A stretch of 64,000 nt of DNA from NCBI RefSeq assembly GCF_032271945.1, contig NZ_CP130319.1, forward strand, positions 124,001-188,000, given 5' to 3'. Positions 55,541 through 64,000 of this stretch are shown here, in pieces; positions within the stretch are counted from its first letter, which is position 1, and every line of letters starts with the position of its first letter. The DNA is from Paenibacillus sp. MBLB1832. GTDB lineage: Bacteria; Bacillota; Bacilli; Paenibacillales; NBRC-103111. The notes under the pieces were generated by a model. It did not search any database. It was not told the origin of the DNA and saw nothing but the letters and a program-made list of their open reading frames with translations. The position numbers and the translations under genes were made by a program.

Positions 55541-56056
55541 CGTTTTGTACACACCCCACCCCCACCGCAAACCCCATCCCCGCCCCAAAATTCTAATTTA
55601 GGACCAACATCCAGAGGTCAACCTTCTATTCGATGCCAAGCAACATGCCAATGTGGAAGAGCAAGTCTACCTGATCGCCCGCCTCCAATATCTAAATGGA
55701 AAACATGCATCTAAATCGCTGATTTTTTGATAACAATGAGATATAACTGGAAATATCCAGTTAATCGTAAGCTTTCCTCTGGATATTCTGGCTTTGTGGG
55801 GAATTAGCTGTACTTTTCCAGTTATTTAAACAAAACCAGCAATTCCAGCAGAATTATCTGCATTTTTTCCAGTTAAATCAATCAGGCAGTATAAGGCGCC
55901 TCGACGCAGAGCATGTTCATTTAGAATGTCACCGCAAGTTCACAATTTAGACACAATATTTTAATCTATTTTTCAGATTCGCTTAATGTTGGTTTATTGT
56001 TCCTTCCGTATAGTGATGATGGTAAGTAATGAACGAATAGAAATGGGGGATCTTGG
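55541..56056. repeat. Long intergenic stretch with TAACTGGA/TCCAGTTA repeats
   Basis: About 500 bases without a gene. It holds a C-rich tract (55551-55590), then TAACTGGA-AATA-TCCAGTTA (55744-55763, an 8-bp palindrome) and further TTTTCCAGTTA copies at 55814 and 55864, with intervening CCAGCAATTCCAGCAG. These look like parts of a dispersed intergenic repeat. The last 100 bases precede the ABC operon and must hold its promoter, but I see only a TATAGT at 56009 without a convincing -35. Confidence 0.55.
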
Positions 56057-57142
56057 ATGCTAGAGGTCAAACAAGTCAGCAAGCTCTACGAAAACAGCCG
56101 CGGCGTACATAACATCGACTTCTCGATGCAGCGTGGAGAAATCGTCGGCTTCTTGGGGCCGAACGGTGCTGGCAAAACAACGACAATGCGCATGATCACA
56201 GGTTACCTGAATCCGACGCATGGTCAAATCTGGGTAGACGGCCACTCCATGGCCGAAAGTCCGAAGAAGGCGCGCCGCAAGATCGGCTACCTGCCAGAAA
56301 CACCACCTTTGTATCCGGAGATGACGGTACAATCGTACCTGCGCTTCATCGCGAATCTGCGTGACGTGCCTGCGCGCGAGCAGAAGCTCGCTGTCAGCGA
56401 AGCGATCAGCAAGCTGGGCTTGCAAGGTCGCGAGAAGCAAATCATTCGCTCCCTGTCCAAGGGCTATAAGCAGCGCGTCGGACTCGCGCAAGCGATTCTG
56501 CACAAGCCAGATCTGCTTGTTCTGGACGAGCCCACGTCGGGCCTCGATCCGAAGCAGATCATCGAGATCCGCCAGCTTATCCATGAGCTGGGCGAGAACC
56601 ACACTGTGCTGCTGAGCACGCACATTTTGCCTGAAATTAACGCGATTTGTAACCGCGTTCTGATTATTAACCAGGGCCGCGTCGTCCTCGACGAGCGTCC
56701 AGAGCATCTCGGCCGCACAATGGGCGAGACGTTCGAGGTGTCGCTCGAGGTCAAGGGACCTCGCGAGCGGATCTTGACCGAACTGCGCAGCCTGCCGTCC
56801 GTCGGCGAAGTGAAGGAAGTCGACACGGCAGCGGCGAACGAAACGCCACCTGCACAGGCAGCGCCAGCGCTCGAAGCGGAGTCCGCGACGGACGAAGCCG
56901 CTTCTCCAGCTCTAGCCGTCGCGCCAACGCCGACGGAATCCGTGAAGCTGCTTGTAACCTCGGCAGATCGCGCCGAAGACATCCGCGAAGCGTTGTTCTT
57001 CCGCCTCGCTGGAGCAGGCTACCCGATTCTAGAGATGAAGCGGGAAAGCCTCAGCCTGGAGGATATTTTCCTCAAGCTGACGACAGACGAGCCAGCGGAG
57101 CCTGAACTTGTACCATCCGAGGAGGTAGACACCGATGCGTAG
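56057..57142 (+). CDS. GldA-like ABC transporter ATP-binding protein
   Basis: A 361-residue ATPase: Walker A GPNGAGKTTTM, Q-loop, signature SKGYKQRVGLAQA, Walker B LLVLDEPTSGLD and H-loop STHI in the first 220 residues. The C-terminal domain (about 230-361) holds an Ala/Pro/Glu-rich linker (about 258-298) before a final beta-alpha domain. The next three genes are a permease, a GldG-like protein and a DUF4340 protein, the Gld-type ABC complex. In Bacteroidetes this complex is tied to gliding; in Firmicutes its substrate is unknown. Overlaps the permease by 8 bases. Confidence 0.9.
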   Translation: MLEVKQVSKLYENSRGVHNIDFSMQRGEIVGFLGPNGAGKTTTMRMITGYLNPTHGQIWVDGHSMAESPKKARRKIGYLPETPPLYPEMTVQSYLRFIANLRDVPAREQKLAVSEAISKLGLQGREKQIIRSLSKGYKQRVGLAQAILHKPDLLVLDEPTSGLDPKQIIEIRQLIHELGENHTVLLSTHILPEINAICNRVLIINQGRVVLDERPEHLGRTMGETFEVSLEVKGPRERILTELRSLPSVGEVKEVDTAAANETPPAQAAPALEAESATDEAASPALAVAPTPTESVKLLVTSADRAEDIREALFFRLAGAGYPILEMKRESLSLEDIFLKLTTDEPAEPELVPSEEVDTDA

Positions 57143-57851
57143 AATCTGGGCCATTTGCTCGAAAGAGCTTCAAATGTATTTCTTTTCGCCAGTTGCGTAT
57201 GTCGCGTTTGCCTTCTACGTGCTGCTGTCGAGCTTCTTTTTCTACATTAATTTCGTGAGTGGACAGCCGCCGATCGTTGATGCGCGCTCCATTGTGGGCA
57301 ACACCTCGTTCATCTATCTGTTCATTATCCCGCTCATCACCATGCGTCTAATCGCGGACGAGTTCCGTCAAGGAACCGATGAGTTGCTCCTGACGTCGCC
57401 AACAGGTATTGGCGAAATCATCTTGGGCAAATATTTGTCAGCGCTCATTGTGCAAATCGGTTTAGTAGCGGTCAGTTTGATCTATCCGTTGATTATGTCT
57501 GCGTTTGGCACACTGGATAAGCCTGTAACATGGCTGTCTTACTTGAGCATGTTCCTTTTAGGCTGTGCGATGATGGCGATTGGACTATTCGCATCCAGCC
57601 TATCGAATAACCAGATGGTAGCGGGAATCTCGGCCTTCGTTATTTTGCTCCTGCTCTGGCTCTTGGATTGGGTAAGCAGCAGCATGACAGGCAAATTAAA
57701 GGATTATGTCGGTCAATTCTCCTTGACCAGCCACCTGAGCAACCTGCAAAAGGGCGTGCTCCACGGCGGCGACATCCTCTTTTACGTGACATTAACTGCC
57801 TTGTTCCTGGTTCTATGTATACAAGTCCTTGAAAGAAAGCGTTGGAGGTGA
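57135..57851 (+). CDS. GldF-like ABC transporter permease
   Basis: A 238-residue ABC-2-type permease with six hydrophobic helices (about 20-40, 60-80, 100-125, 138-160, 165-190, 210-232). The first helices are interrupted by the extracellular SGQPPIVDARSIVG loop. It begins within the end of the ATPase gene and overlaps the apparent start region of the GldG-like gene, showing tight coupling. Ribosome binding site GAGGAGG. Confidence 0.9.
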   Translation: MRRIWAICSKELQMYFFSPVAYVAFAFYVLLSSFFFYINFVSGQPPIVDARSIVGNTSFIYLFIIPLITMRLIADEFRQGTDELLLTSPTGIGEIILGKYLSALIVQIGLVAVSLIYPLIMSAFGTLDKPVTWLSYLSMFLLGCAMMAIGLFASSLSNNQMVAGISAFVILLLLWLLDWVSSSMTGKLKDYVGQFSLTSHLSNLQKGVLHGGDILFYVTLTALFLVLCIQVLERKRWR

Positions 57852-57856
57852 GCGGA

Positions 57857-59245
57857 ATGAATAAGTGGATACGGGGAACGAACGCGACAGTCCTATCAAT
57901 CGCCGCTATCGGCATTTTCATCCTTCTGACAATCTTCCTACACTCGCTGAAAGGCTTTCAGGTAGATTTGACGAAGAACAAAAACTTCACACTCACAGAA
58001 CAAACGACCACAACACTTCAAAATCTGAATCAAGATATTCACGTGATCGCCTTCACGAACAGTGGAGACGGCAATGAGTTCGTCACCCGTCAGGTGTCGG
58101 ATATGATGGCGGAGTATAAGAAGCGCAGTGGCAAAATCACGTTCGACGAGTACGATATGCTCAAACAGCCTTCCATGGCCAAGCAATACGGGGTGGATCA
58201 AGGCGGAACGATTATTTTCGAGCTGGGTACCAAAAAGCAAAATATCAACTACTATGAACTGTTTAACGGGCAACAGGACGGTTCATATACGTTCTCGGGC
58301 GAAGAGAAATTTACGCAAGCGATTCAAAGTCTGACATCCACAGAGAAGCACACGGTTTATCTGCTCTCAGGTCATCAAGAGTACCCGGGAACAGCGATGA
58401 GTATATTCAAAAGCAGCCTGGCAGCTGCAAATTATGACGTCAAGGATTTGAACCTTTATGTGGAAGGCAAAATCCCAGATGACGCCCAAATGCTTATGCT
58501 GCTTGGACCGCAGAACGACCTGAACGATAAGGAAGCGTCACTCATTCAGGAATATTTGAAGGGCAAGGGCAAGATTTATATCGCCCTGGGCTTCAACAAG
58601 GATATGTCGACCAAATGGAAAAACATTGACGCGATCATGAATTCGTTTGGTGTTAAAGATCAACATGCGATCGCAATTGAAGCGAAGCAAACGTCCTTGT
58701 ACGATCCTTTAACGATTATCCCGCAATACGGATCACATGATATTACGAATAAGTTGTCCAGCAATAATTTGATCACAATGCTTTCATTAGCAGTGACGTT
58801 GAATACGGATGAAAGCGCGCCGGATTATACGAAATCGCTGTTGTTGACCACAACGGATAAGGCTTATGGCGAAACGGATATCAATGGGCTGGCACAGTCC
58901 AAAACGAAGCAGGATGCGACCGATGTCAAAGGACCACTCAACTTGGGTTATGCGGTTGCGGATAAAGATAGCAAGCCGAAGGCTGTTATTCTTGGCGGTT
59001 CGACTTTTGTGCTGGATCAAGATATTCAGAATCAGGGGAATAAAGATTTTGCACTCAACAGCATCAGCTGGCTGCAAGAGCAGAAGGATCAGATTACGAT
59101 CCGTCCGCGCAAAGGGGACGCGTATCAACAAGCGATGATTACGCCTAGCCAAGCAAACACCATTTTCCTCGTTACGATCGTGATCTTGCCGCTTCTGTTC
59201 CTGGTTATTGGCGGTTTGATCTGGTGGAGGAGGAGAAGAGGATGA
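57857..59245 (+). CDS. GldG-like extracytoplasmic component of the ABC system
   Basis: A 462-residue protein with an N-terminal membrane helix (about 12-32), a long extracytoplasmic domain related to the ABC_transp_aux/GldG family (about 40-430, FTLTEQTTTTLQNL, VYLLSGHQEYPG), and a C-terminal membrane helix (about 435-457) ending in WWRRRRG. The ATG at 57857 lies after GGAGGTGAGCGG; the frame extends to 57842 as TTG but without support. Starts 5 bases after the permease stop. Its ATGA overlap with the next gene is typical of coupled translation. Confidence 0.9.
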   Translation: MNKWIRGTNATVLSIAAIGIFILLTIFLHSLKGFQVDLTKNKNFTLTEQTTTTLQNLNQDIHVIAFTNSGDGNEFVTRQVSDMMAEYKKRSGKITFDEYDMLKQPSMAKQYGVDQGGTIIFELGTKKQNINYYELFNGQQDGSYTFSGEEKFTQAIQSLTSTEKHTVYLLSGHQEYPGTAMSIFKSSLAAANYDVKDLNLYVEGKIPDDAQMLMLLGPQNDLNDKEASLIQEYLKGKGKIYIALGFNKDMSTKWKNIDAIMNSFGVKDQHAIAIEAKQTSLYDPLTIIPQYGSHDITNKLSSNNLITMLSLAVTLNTDESAPDYTKSLLLTTTDKAYGETDINGLAQSKTKQDATDVKGPLNLGYAVADKDSKPKAVILGGSTFVLDQDIQNQGNKDFALNSISWLQEQKDQITIRPRKGDAYQQAMITPSQANTIFLVTIVILPLLFLVIGGLIWWRRRRG

Positions 59246-60174
59246 AACGGTTTATTCCCACGATTCTGTTAGTCGTCCTATGTATTGGCGGCTTCTGGTA
59301 CGCCTCAACCAAGGACTTCTTCCAAGAGAAGAAAGATGAACCGAAGTCCCTTCTGACCTTGAAGCAAGAAGAAGTGCAAGCCATCTCGCTATCTACGGAA
59401 GGCGGACTGACGCTACTGAACCGCACAACCAATGGATGGGATATGCAAAAGCCGCAAGCGGCGCCAATCAATGCGAACCAAGTGGATGCTTGGCTAGATG
59501 CGATAGGTCTCGTGACATCGACCAAATTGGTTGACGAGCAGGCGACGAATCTAGTCGAATACGGCTTGGATAAGCCAGTCGGCACCTATGAAGTCACCAT
59601 GAAGGATGGCTCGAAGAAAGGCTTGCTCGTCGGAACGGCGCTGCCGATCCAAGGCTTCTCCTACGTGCAAGTGGCAGGTGCTCCTGCCGTGTATCAAGTG
59701 AGTGATCAACCGTTGACCTCGCTAAAGAAAGCTCCTGTGGATTTCGCGCAGACGAGTCCGATTCAGCTTGAGAACGACAAGGTGCAAAGTGTCAAGTTGA
59801 CATGGAAGGGCCAGTCGTGGACGCTCGCCAAAAGCGATAAGGATAAGGTCGCTGCAGATGCGAGCTGGAAGCTGGGGGATAAAGAGCTCAAGGGCGCAGA
59901 CGCAAGTCCGCTGCTGGATCAGCTGATCTTCCTGCACAGCGCAGAGCTTCCGCAAGCGGCCGCTGCGAAGCCGACGACAGGCGGAGAGCTTAAGCTCGAG
60001 ATCGCCTTGACCGTAGATGGCAAGGACGTGACCGACGTCTACGAAGGCAAGAGCAGCGGCGATCAAATCTGGCTGGCTAAGCAAGGCGGGCAATGGGCTT
60101 ATGCGCTAACCGCCGAAGACATTCAAAAATTAGCAGATGCCTATGCGGGGAAACCTGCTCAGCCTGCATCGTAA
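59242..60174 (+). CDS. DUF4340 protein of the Gld-type ABC system
   Basis: A 310-residue protein with one N-terminal membrane helix (about 3-20) and an extracytoplasmic part built from DUF4340 repeats (about 65-190 and 185-290). DUF4340 proteins are regularly encoded after GldG in Firmicutes, as here, and probably form part of the outside of the complex. ATG 59242 overlaps the stop of the GldG-like gene (ATGA) with GGAGGAGGAGAAG upstream; GTG 59224 is a less likely start. Last gene before a strong terminator. Confidence 0.87.
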   Translation: MKRFIPTILLVVLCIGGFWYASTKDFFQEKKDEPKSLLTLKQEEVQAISLSTEGGLTLLNRTTNGWDMQKPQAAPINANQVDAWLDAIGLVTSTKLVDEQATNLVEYGLDKPVGTYEVTMKDGSKKGLLVGTALPIQGFSYVQVAGAPAVYQVSDQPLTSLKKAPVDFAQTSPIQLENDKVQSVKLTWKGQSWTLAKSDKDKVAADASWKLGDKELKGADASPLLDQLIFLHSAELPQAAAAKPTTGGELKLEIALTVDGKDVTDVYEGKSSGDQIWLAKQGGQWAYALTAEDIQKLADAYAGKPAQPAS

Positions 60175-60185
60175 TAACTAAAACT

Positions 60186-60228
60186 AACTGCTCCATACAG
60201 CCGTGTGCTGGGATGGGGCAGTTTTTTT
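60186..60228 (+). terminator. Terminator of the ABC operon
   Basis: AACTGCTCCAT pairs with ATGGGGCAGTT (one G-U) and ends in seven T residues. Confidence 0.88.
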
Positions 60229-60292
60229 GTTCAATCGACATAAAACGGCATAATTTGGGAAAAATAAAGGTAGGAAAGGAGGAGATGTGCCC

Positions 60293-60526
60293 ATGTACAA
60301 CGCGCAAGACAATCAAGGCAACGGACAGATTTCAGGTAAAGAGCTTTCGTATGTGACCGATACGTTTAAGAATGAAGAGTTACTAGCGAAGCTTTGTATC
60401 CAAGGTGCAGTGAACAGTCAAAGTCAGTCTTTGAAGAACGCATTAACTCACCTTTCGCAGGAGCGCATGCAAAATATGAGTATCCTGATCAATAGCCTTC
60501 AGCAGCAATCTGGCATGACACACTAA
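60293..60526 (+). CDS. Small probable spore-coat-associated protein (77 residues)
   Basis: A 77-residue Gln/Asn-rich helical protein (ISGKELSYVTDTFKNEELLAKL and SQERMQNMSILINSLQQQ segments, each under twenty residues of clear pattern). It resembles the short partner proteins that accompany CotF-type coat proteins; it has no membrane segment. AAAGGAGGAGA lies 9 bases before the ATG at 60293, while GTG 60287 is too close. It is 25 bases before the CotF-domain gene, so the two are cotranscribed. The exact function is unknown. Confidence 0.75.
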   Translation: MYNAQDNQGNGQISGKELSYVTDTFKNEELLAKLCIQGAVNSQSQSLKNALTHLSQERMQNMSILINSLQQQSGMTH

Positions 60527-60551
60527 TCACGAAGAAGGAGGTGCAATCAAC

Positions 60552-61427
60552 ATGTATCAACAACATTCGCAATCGAACGAGAATGCAACGCAAGTTCATT
60601 TGCAAGATTTGGACTATGCGAACTTCGTCTTATCCGAATTGAAACGCAGTGCGCGTGAATACACGACAGCCGCCTTGGAGGCAGCGAATCCAGGCATTCG
60701 GCAGACGTTTGAAACGCTGCTGCAGCATACCTTAGATGATCAGATGCTGATTTTCCAAGAAATTCAAAAGCTAGGCGGATATGCGACCCAGCCAGCCCAG
60801 CCGATGATGATTCAGCAAGAGCTGCAGAAGATGAGCCAAACCTCGCTGCAGGTGCAATCTCTTGTGCAAGAGCATGAAGGAAGTACAGCCACAGCAAGTT
60901 ATGTTCAACAGGAGAGGGGGATCCAAGGATCCGCCCAGCAGAACATGCAGCAGCAACCTCCATCCTATCCGACATACACCCAACCGATGAATCAACAGTC
61001 TCATTCGCAAACGGAGCAGAATGAAGTGGCGGCTATCCACCAAGCGCCTACAGCTTTCCAACCTGTGAATTATGCGAATCAATTCCCTAATGCCGTGTAC
61101 AACAGCAATCAGCGGAGTCAAGGCATCGGGGTGAATGCGATTCAGCATGCCTCACAGCCTGTTTCGTATAGCACACCGCCAACGCAAGGTAGGGGCTATC
61201 AGGATCAAAGTCATGCACCATCCAACTTTGGGCAAGCCTCACAAGAGCGTGGCTATGCGGCTTCCTCTCCACAGCAGGGTGCGAGCATGGGCGGTCCAGG
61301 CCCAGGATTAGGATCAGGCAGACCGCAGGCGCGCATTATTTCTCGCAATCAGCCAGGTCAGCCTTACACCACAGATGAAGGTTCATCGAGGCATCGGCCG
61401 CAGCATGGCGGTAAATATAGCTTTTAA
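60552..61427 (+). CDS. CotF-domain spore coat protein with Gln-rich tail
   Basis: A 291-residue protein. Residues about 15-85 match the Coat F (ferritin-like helical) domain: LDYANFVLSELKRSAREYTTAAL followed by IRQTFETLLQHTLDDQ in two adjacent helices. From about 95 onward it is low-complexity, rich in Gln, Ser, Pro, Gly and Tyr, ending in basic HRPQHGGKYSF. Such proteins form part of the spore coat. AAGAAGGAGG precedes the ATG. Expected to be transcribed in the mother cell late in sporulation; I did not find a sure sigma-E or sigma-K site. Confidence 0.85.
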   Translation: MYQQHSQSNENATQVHLQDLDYANFVLSELKRSAREYTTAALEAANPGIRQTFETLLQHTLDDQMLIFQEIQKLGGYATQPAQPMMIQQELQKMSQTSLQVQSLVQEHEGSTATASYVQQERGIQGSAQQNMQQQPPSYPTYTQPMNQQSHSQTEQNEVAAIHQAPTAFQPVNYANQFPNAVYNSNQRSQGIGVNAIQHASQPVSYSTPPTQGRGYQDQSHAPSNFGQASQERGYAASSPQQGASMGGPGPGLGSGRPQARIISRNQPGQPYTTDEGSSRHRPQHGGKYSF

Positions 61428-61460
61428 GAACTACCCATCAACAGAAGAAGTCAAAACCGA

Positions 61461-61490
61461 GGCACCCGCATGACGATGGGGTGTCTTTTT
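61461..61490 (+). terminator. Terminator of the coat genes
   Basis: GGCACCC pairs with GGGTGTC (one G-U), loop of 11 bases, five T residues. Confidence 0.75.
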
Positions 61491-61601
61491 CGCGCACGCA
61501 ATCATGTCCCGCTATTTTTATAATTGTGGAATGTAAACGGCTTGGCACACATATATAAGAATCATAGGATGTCCAAACTTAGGGAAAAGGGAGTATCGCT
61601 C

Positions 61602-62069
61602 ATGAAAAAAACATGGATGTATGGAGTGGCGACTTTAGTAGTATTAGGAACTCTAACAACAGCGTGCAGTTCCAAAGATGAGGTCATCCCCTCTGGCGTG
61701 ACGGGAGCGAAGGATGCGGGAATCGCGACCGTAGCTCAAAGCAAATCAGACACAAGCTCGAAGACTGTTGCGACAGCAGCGAAGCCTGCCATTGACGCCA
61801 ATTATAAGGTGGATGGGAAGAACGTGACGATTACGTACCAAACAGCCAATTTCAAATTATCCGAAGTTGACATGAACAAAGCGAATGTACAGGGAGAGGG
61901 GCATCTCCACCTGTATGTGGATGGCAAAATGAAAACGATGACTGGTAAGACAGGACCTTTAGTCCTGCAAAATTTAACTCCAGGCACACATGAAGTGAAG
62001 CTTGAACTTCAGCAAAATGATCATAAAGAGCTCAATGTCGAGAAAATTTTGAACATCACAGTAAAATAG
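61602..62069 (+). CDS. Small lipoprotein of unknown function
   Basis: A 155-residue lipoprotein: MKKTWMYGVATLVVLGTLTTAC gives a signal ending in the lipobox LTTAC, with the lipidated Cys near residue 22. A Ser/Ala/Lys linker (about 25-70) precedes a single beta-rich domain (about 75-155) with EGHLHLYVDGKMK and LTPGTHEVKLEL, an immunoglobulin-like or DUF4399/DUF6130-like pattern (HLHLYVDG might bind metal). I do not recognise a certain family. AAGGGAG lies 8 bases before the ATG; the frame extends to 61524 but without signal. A terminator lies downstream. Confidence 0.8.
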   Translation: MKKTWMYGVATLVVLGTLTTACSSKDEVIPSGVTGAKDAGIATVAQSKSDTSSKTVATAAKPAIDANYKVDGKNVTITYQTANFKLSEVDMNKANVQGEGHLHLYVDGKMKTMTGKTGPLVLQNLTPGTHEVKLELQQNDHKELNVEKILNITVK

Positions 62070-62142
62070 TGAACATTTGTTCGTATACAGCCAAAATGAA
62101 TCGCCTCCATAAGTGAGGTAATCCTTGGTACATATTTCTTCG

Positions 62143-62168
62143 AAAGACGGGCTAATAGCCCGTCTTTT
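62143..62168 (+). terminator. Terminator of the lipoprotein gene
   Basis: AAAGACGGGCT-AAT-AGCCCGTCTTTT: perfect 11-bp stem, 3-base loop, T run. Confidence 0.95.
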
Positions 62169-62245
62169 GTCATTTGACAGCTATGTACACGTAGCATAGA
62201 CTGTTCATAGTATGGCACAACTGCCGCTTAATCGGAGGGAAACCA

Positions 62246-62953
62246 TTGATCGTCGATATACGCAAGTGGAAGCATGTTTTTAAACTGGACCCAGATAGGG
62301 ATATCTCGGATGAGGCCCTGGATCGCCTGTGTTTATCAGGCACGGATGCCATTCTCGTTGGAGGCTCTTCAGGCGTCACCTTTGATAATACGGTAGATCT
62401 CTTAGCGAGAATTCGCCAATATGAGGTGCCTGTTGTCTTGGAAATTTCCAATCAGGAAGCAATTGTACCTGGATTCGATCTCTTCTTGATCCCGGTCGTA
62501 CTGAACGCCGACGATCCTAAGTGGATCGTAGGGCAGCACCATGAAGCGCTCAAGGAATATGGCGCCTTATTGAATTGGGATGAAATCGTAGCGGAAGGCT
62601 ACATTATTTTGAATAAAGAGGCGACAGCCGCTCAGCTGACGTCGGCTCGAACGGACTTGGATGCCAAAGACGTTGCTGCCTATGCCCGTATGGCGGACAA
62701 GCTTTTTCACATGCCTATTGTGTATGTGGAATACAGCGGTGCCTTCGGGGATATGGAGCTCGTCCGTCGGACGCGTCAAGTGCTGGAGCATGCCCGTTTA
62801 TTCTACGGTGGAGGCATTGACTCCATAGAGAAGGCTGCTCAAGCGGCAGAAGCCGCGGACACCATCGTTGTCGGCAATATCATCTATAGCGACTTGGAGC
62901 AGGCGCTTCAGACCGTTAACGTGAACGCGAATTTTGATAGAAATGGAAGGTAA
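62246..62953 (+). CDS. pcrB: Heptaprenylglyceryl phosphate synthase
   Basis: PcrB joins heptaprenyl diphosphate to sn-glycerol-1-phosphate, making an archaeal-type ether lipid precursor in Firmicutes. The 235-residue TIM barrel has KLDPDRDIS (about 13-21), [10 protein letters not shown] (about 37-46), YVEYSGAFG (about 155-163) and [17 protein letters not shown] (phosphate-binding, about 187-213). Start is TTG at 62246 with GGAGGGA at 5 bases. pcrA follows 7 bases downstream, as in Bacillus (pcrB-pcrA-ligA). Confidence 0.95.
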   Translation: MIVDIRKWKHVFKLDPDRDISDEALDRLCLSGTDAILVGGSSGVTFDNTVDLLARIRQYEVPVVLEISNQEAIVPGFDLFLIPVVLNADDPKWIVGQHHEALKEYGALLNWDEIVAEGYIILNKEATAAQLTSARTDLDAKDVAAYARMADKLFHMPIVYVEYSGAFGDMELVRRTRQVLEHARLFYGGGIDSIEKAAQAAEAADTIVVGNIIYSDLEQALQTVNVNANFDRNGR

Positions 62954-62960
62954 TCCTAAC

Positions 62961-64000
62961 GTGAATGAAACTGTCAATATTTTAGAAGCGATCAAAAAGT
63001 TGAACCCCCAGCAGCGCAAAGCCGTCGAAGCCGTCGATGGACCTCTCTTGATTATGGCTGGAGCGGGAAGCGGTAAGACGCGCGTGCTCACGCATCGCAT
63101 TGCGTACCTGATCGGAACGCGCAAGGCGGCGCCGTGGAACATTTTGGCCCTCACCTTTACGAACAAAGCGGCGCGCGAGATGCAGGATCGGGTAGGCAAG
63201 CTCGTAGGCGGAAGCGGCAGTGACATTTGGGTGTCTACCTTCCACTCCATGTGCGTTCGCATGTTGCGCAAGGACATCACACGGATTGGTTTTACCTCCA
63301 ATTTCACTATTCTGGACTCAGGCGACCAGCTTTCTGTCATTAAGGCCTGCTGCAAGGAATTAAACATTGATACGAAAAAATATGAACCGAAGACGTTCCA
63401 AGCGGCGATATCCACTGCCAAGAACGAACTTGTGACGCCGAAACAATTTGAAGATAAAATCGGGGACTACTTCGACGGGCTGACTTCGAAAATTTATACC
63501 CTTTATCAGAAGAAGCTCAGAAGCAACAACTCCTTGGATTTCGATGATTTGATTATGGCGACAATCCAGTTGTTCAAAGAAGTGCCGGAAGTGCTGGAAT
63601 TTTACCAAAATAAATTTCAATACATTCATGTCGATGAGTATCAAGATACGAACAGAGCACAGTATATGTTGTGTCAGATGATTGCCGCGAAACATAAGCG
63701 CATTTGCGTGGTAGGGGACAGTGATCAGTCTATTTATCGCTGGCGTGGCGCGGATATTAGCAACATCCTTAACTTTGAGCAGGATTATCCCAATGCGACA
63801 GCGATTCTGTTAGAGCAGAATTACCGTTCGACCTCGAACATTTTGCAGGCAGCGAACAAGGTCATTGCGAATAACACAGGCCGTAAGCCGAAGAATCTAT
63901 GGACGGACAAAGAAGGCGGCGTCGGGATTAAGCTGTTTCAAGCGGATTCCGAGTATGAAGAAGGCTACTTCGTTACGAACGAGATTAATAAGAATAAGTC
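62961..64000 (+). CDS. pcrA: ATP-dependent DNA helicase PcrA (5' part, runs off the window)
   Basis: PcrA is the UvrD-family 3'-5' helicase for DNA repair and rolling-circle plasmid replication. About 346 residues are visible: [28 protein letters not shown] with Walker A GAGSGKT, motif Ia [12 protein letters not shown], motif [10 protein letters not shown] (Walker B), and motif [17 protein letters not shown], motif IV QNYRSTS. GTG start with GGAAGGT 9 bases upstream. The gene continues past base 64000; the C-terminal half lies outside the window. Coupled to pcrB. Confidence 0.96.
   Translation, partial: MNETVNILEAIKKLNPQQRKAVEAVDGPLLIMAGAGSGKTRVLTHRIAYLIGTRKAAPWNILALTFTNKAAREMQDRVGKLVGGSGSDIWVSTFHSMCVRMLRKDITRIGFTSNFTILDSGDQLSVIKACCKELNIDTKKYEPKTFQAAISTAKNELVTPKQFEDKIGDYFDGLTSKIYTLYQKKLRSNNSLDFDDLIMATIQLFKEVPEVLEFYQNKFQYIHVDEYQDTNRAQYMLCQMIAAKHKRICVVGDSDQSIYRWRGADISNILNFEQDYPNATAILLEQNYRSTSNILQAANKVIANNTGRKPKNLWTDKEGGVGIKLFQADSEYEEGYFVTNEINKNK

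Noticed and set aside
55499-55714. 71-residue Pro-rich ORF
   Set aside because: Overlaps the terminator stem and a C-rich tract; no ribosome binding site; no recognisable pattern.
1-64000. tRNA, rRNA, prophage or insertion sequence
   Set aside because: No such signature found by reading; gaps contain terminators, promoters and short repeats only.

Overview
The window looks like chromosome from a spore-forming, flagellated, low-to-mid GC Firmicute, most likely Paenibacillus or a close relative (Paenibacillaceae). This rests on the gene order fliD-fliS-fliT-hpf-secA-prfB-(yvjA-like)-...-ftsE-ftsX-...-ctpA-minJ-like-...-uvrB-uvrA, which follows the Bacillus fliD-to-uvrA neighbourhood with inserted modules. 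A CotF-type spore coat protein, PcrB-PcrA, Gram-positive ribosome binding sites and frequent GTG/TTG starts agree. I see no rRNA, tRNA, CRISPR array, insertion sequence or prophage; the window is ordinary chromosome with one accessory-looking surface module at each end.

Layout. 1-2.7 kb: flagellar cap and chaperones fliD-fliS-fliT. 2.7-10.4 kb: a c-di-GMP-I riboswitch and an intrinsic terminator lead into a giant secreted repeat protein (17 FN3-like repeats, then about 9 Ig-like repeats) that carries a single-base frameshift. 10.7-16.6 kb: csp, hpf (with a sigma-H-like promoter), secA, prfB (with the programmed +1 frameshift) and a YitT-family membrane protein. 17.0-25.2 kb: a complete arginine operon argC-J-B-D-F-G-H. 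25.3-30.4 kb (minus strand): a Cache-type chemoreceptor, a DUF4097/DUF1700 pair and a VanW-like protein. 30.6-36.6 kb: ftsE-ftsX, an M23 hydrolase with coiled coils, ctpA and a MinJ-like PDZ membrane protein, a cell-division and wall-remodelling block. 36.9-38.5 kb (minus): motA-motB. 38.7-43.7 kb: uvrB-uvrA, then two very small genes.

45.7-52.8 kb (minus strand) is the most unusual part. It is a Dlt-like operon read from a good sigma-A promoter at 52.78 kb: a 1087-residue membrane-anchored FG-GAP protein, an acyl carrier protein, a class-II-aminoacyl-tRNA-synthetase-like amino acid:[carrier protein] ligase, a DltD-like SGNH protein, a 36-residue DltX-like microprotein (overlapping the DltD-like gene and previously easy to miss), and a DltB-like MBOAT acyltransferase. 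No DltA adenylation enzyme is present; the synthetase-like ligase would take its place. I infer a pathway that charges an amino acid onto a carrier protein and passes it across the membrane to an extracytoplasmic polymer.

52.9-64 kb: a U32 (RlhA-like) protein, a four-gene GldA/GldF/GldG/DUF4340 ABC system, two spore-coat-type genes, a small lipoprotein, pcrB, and the first third to half of pcrA, which runs off the window. Regulatory sites with sequence support include the riboswitch, promoters for csp, hpf, secA, argC, uvrB and the Dlt-like operon, candidate ArgR and LexA operators, two clusters of DnaA-box-like sequences and about twenty intrinsic terminators.
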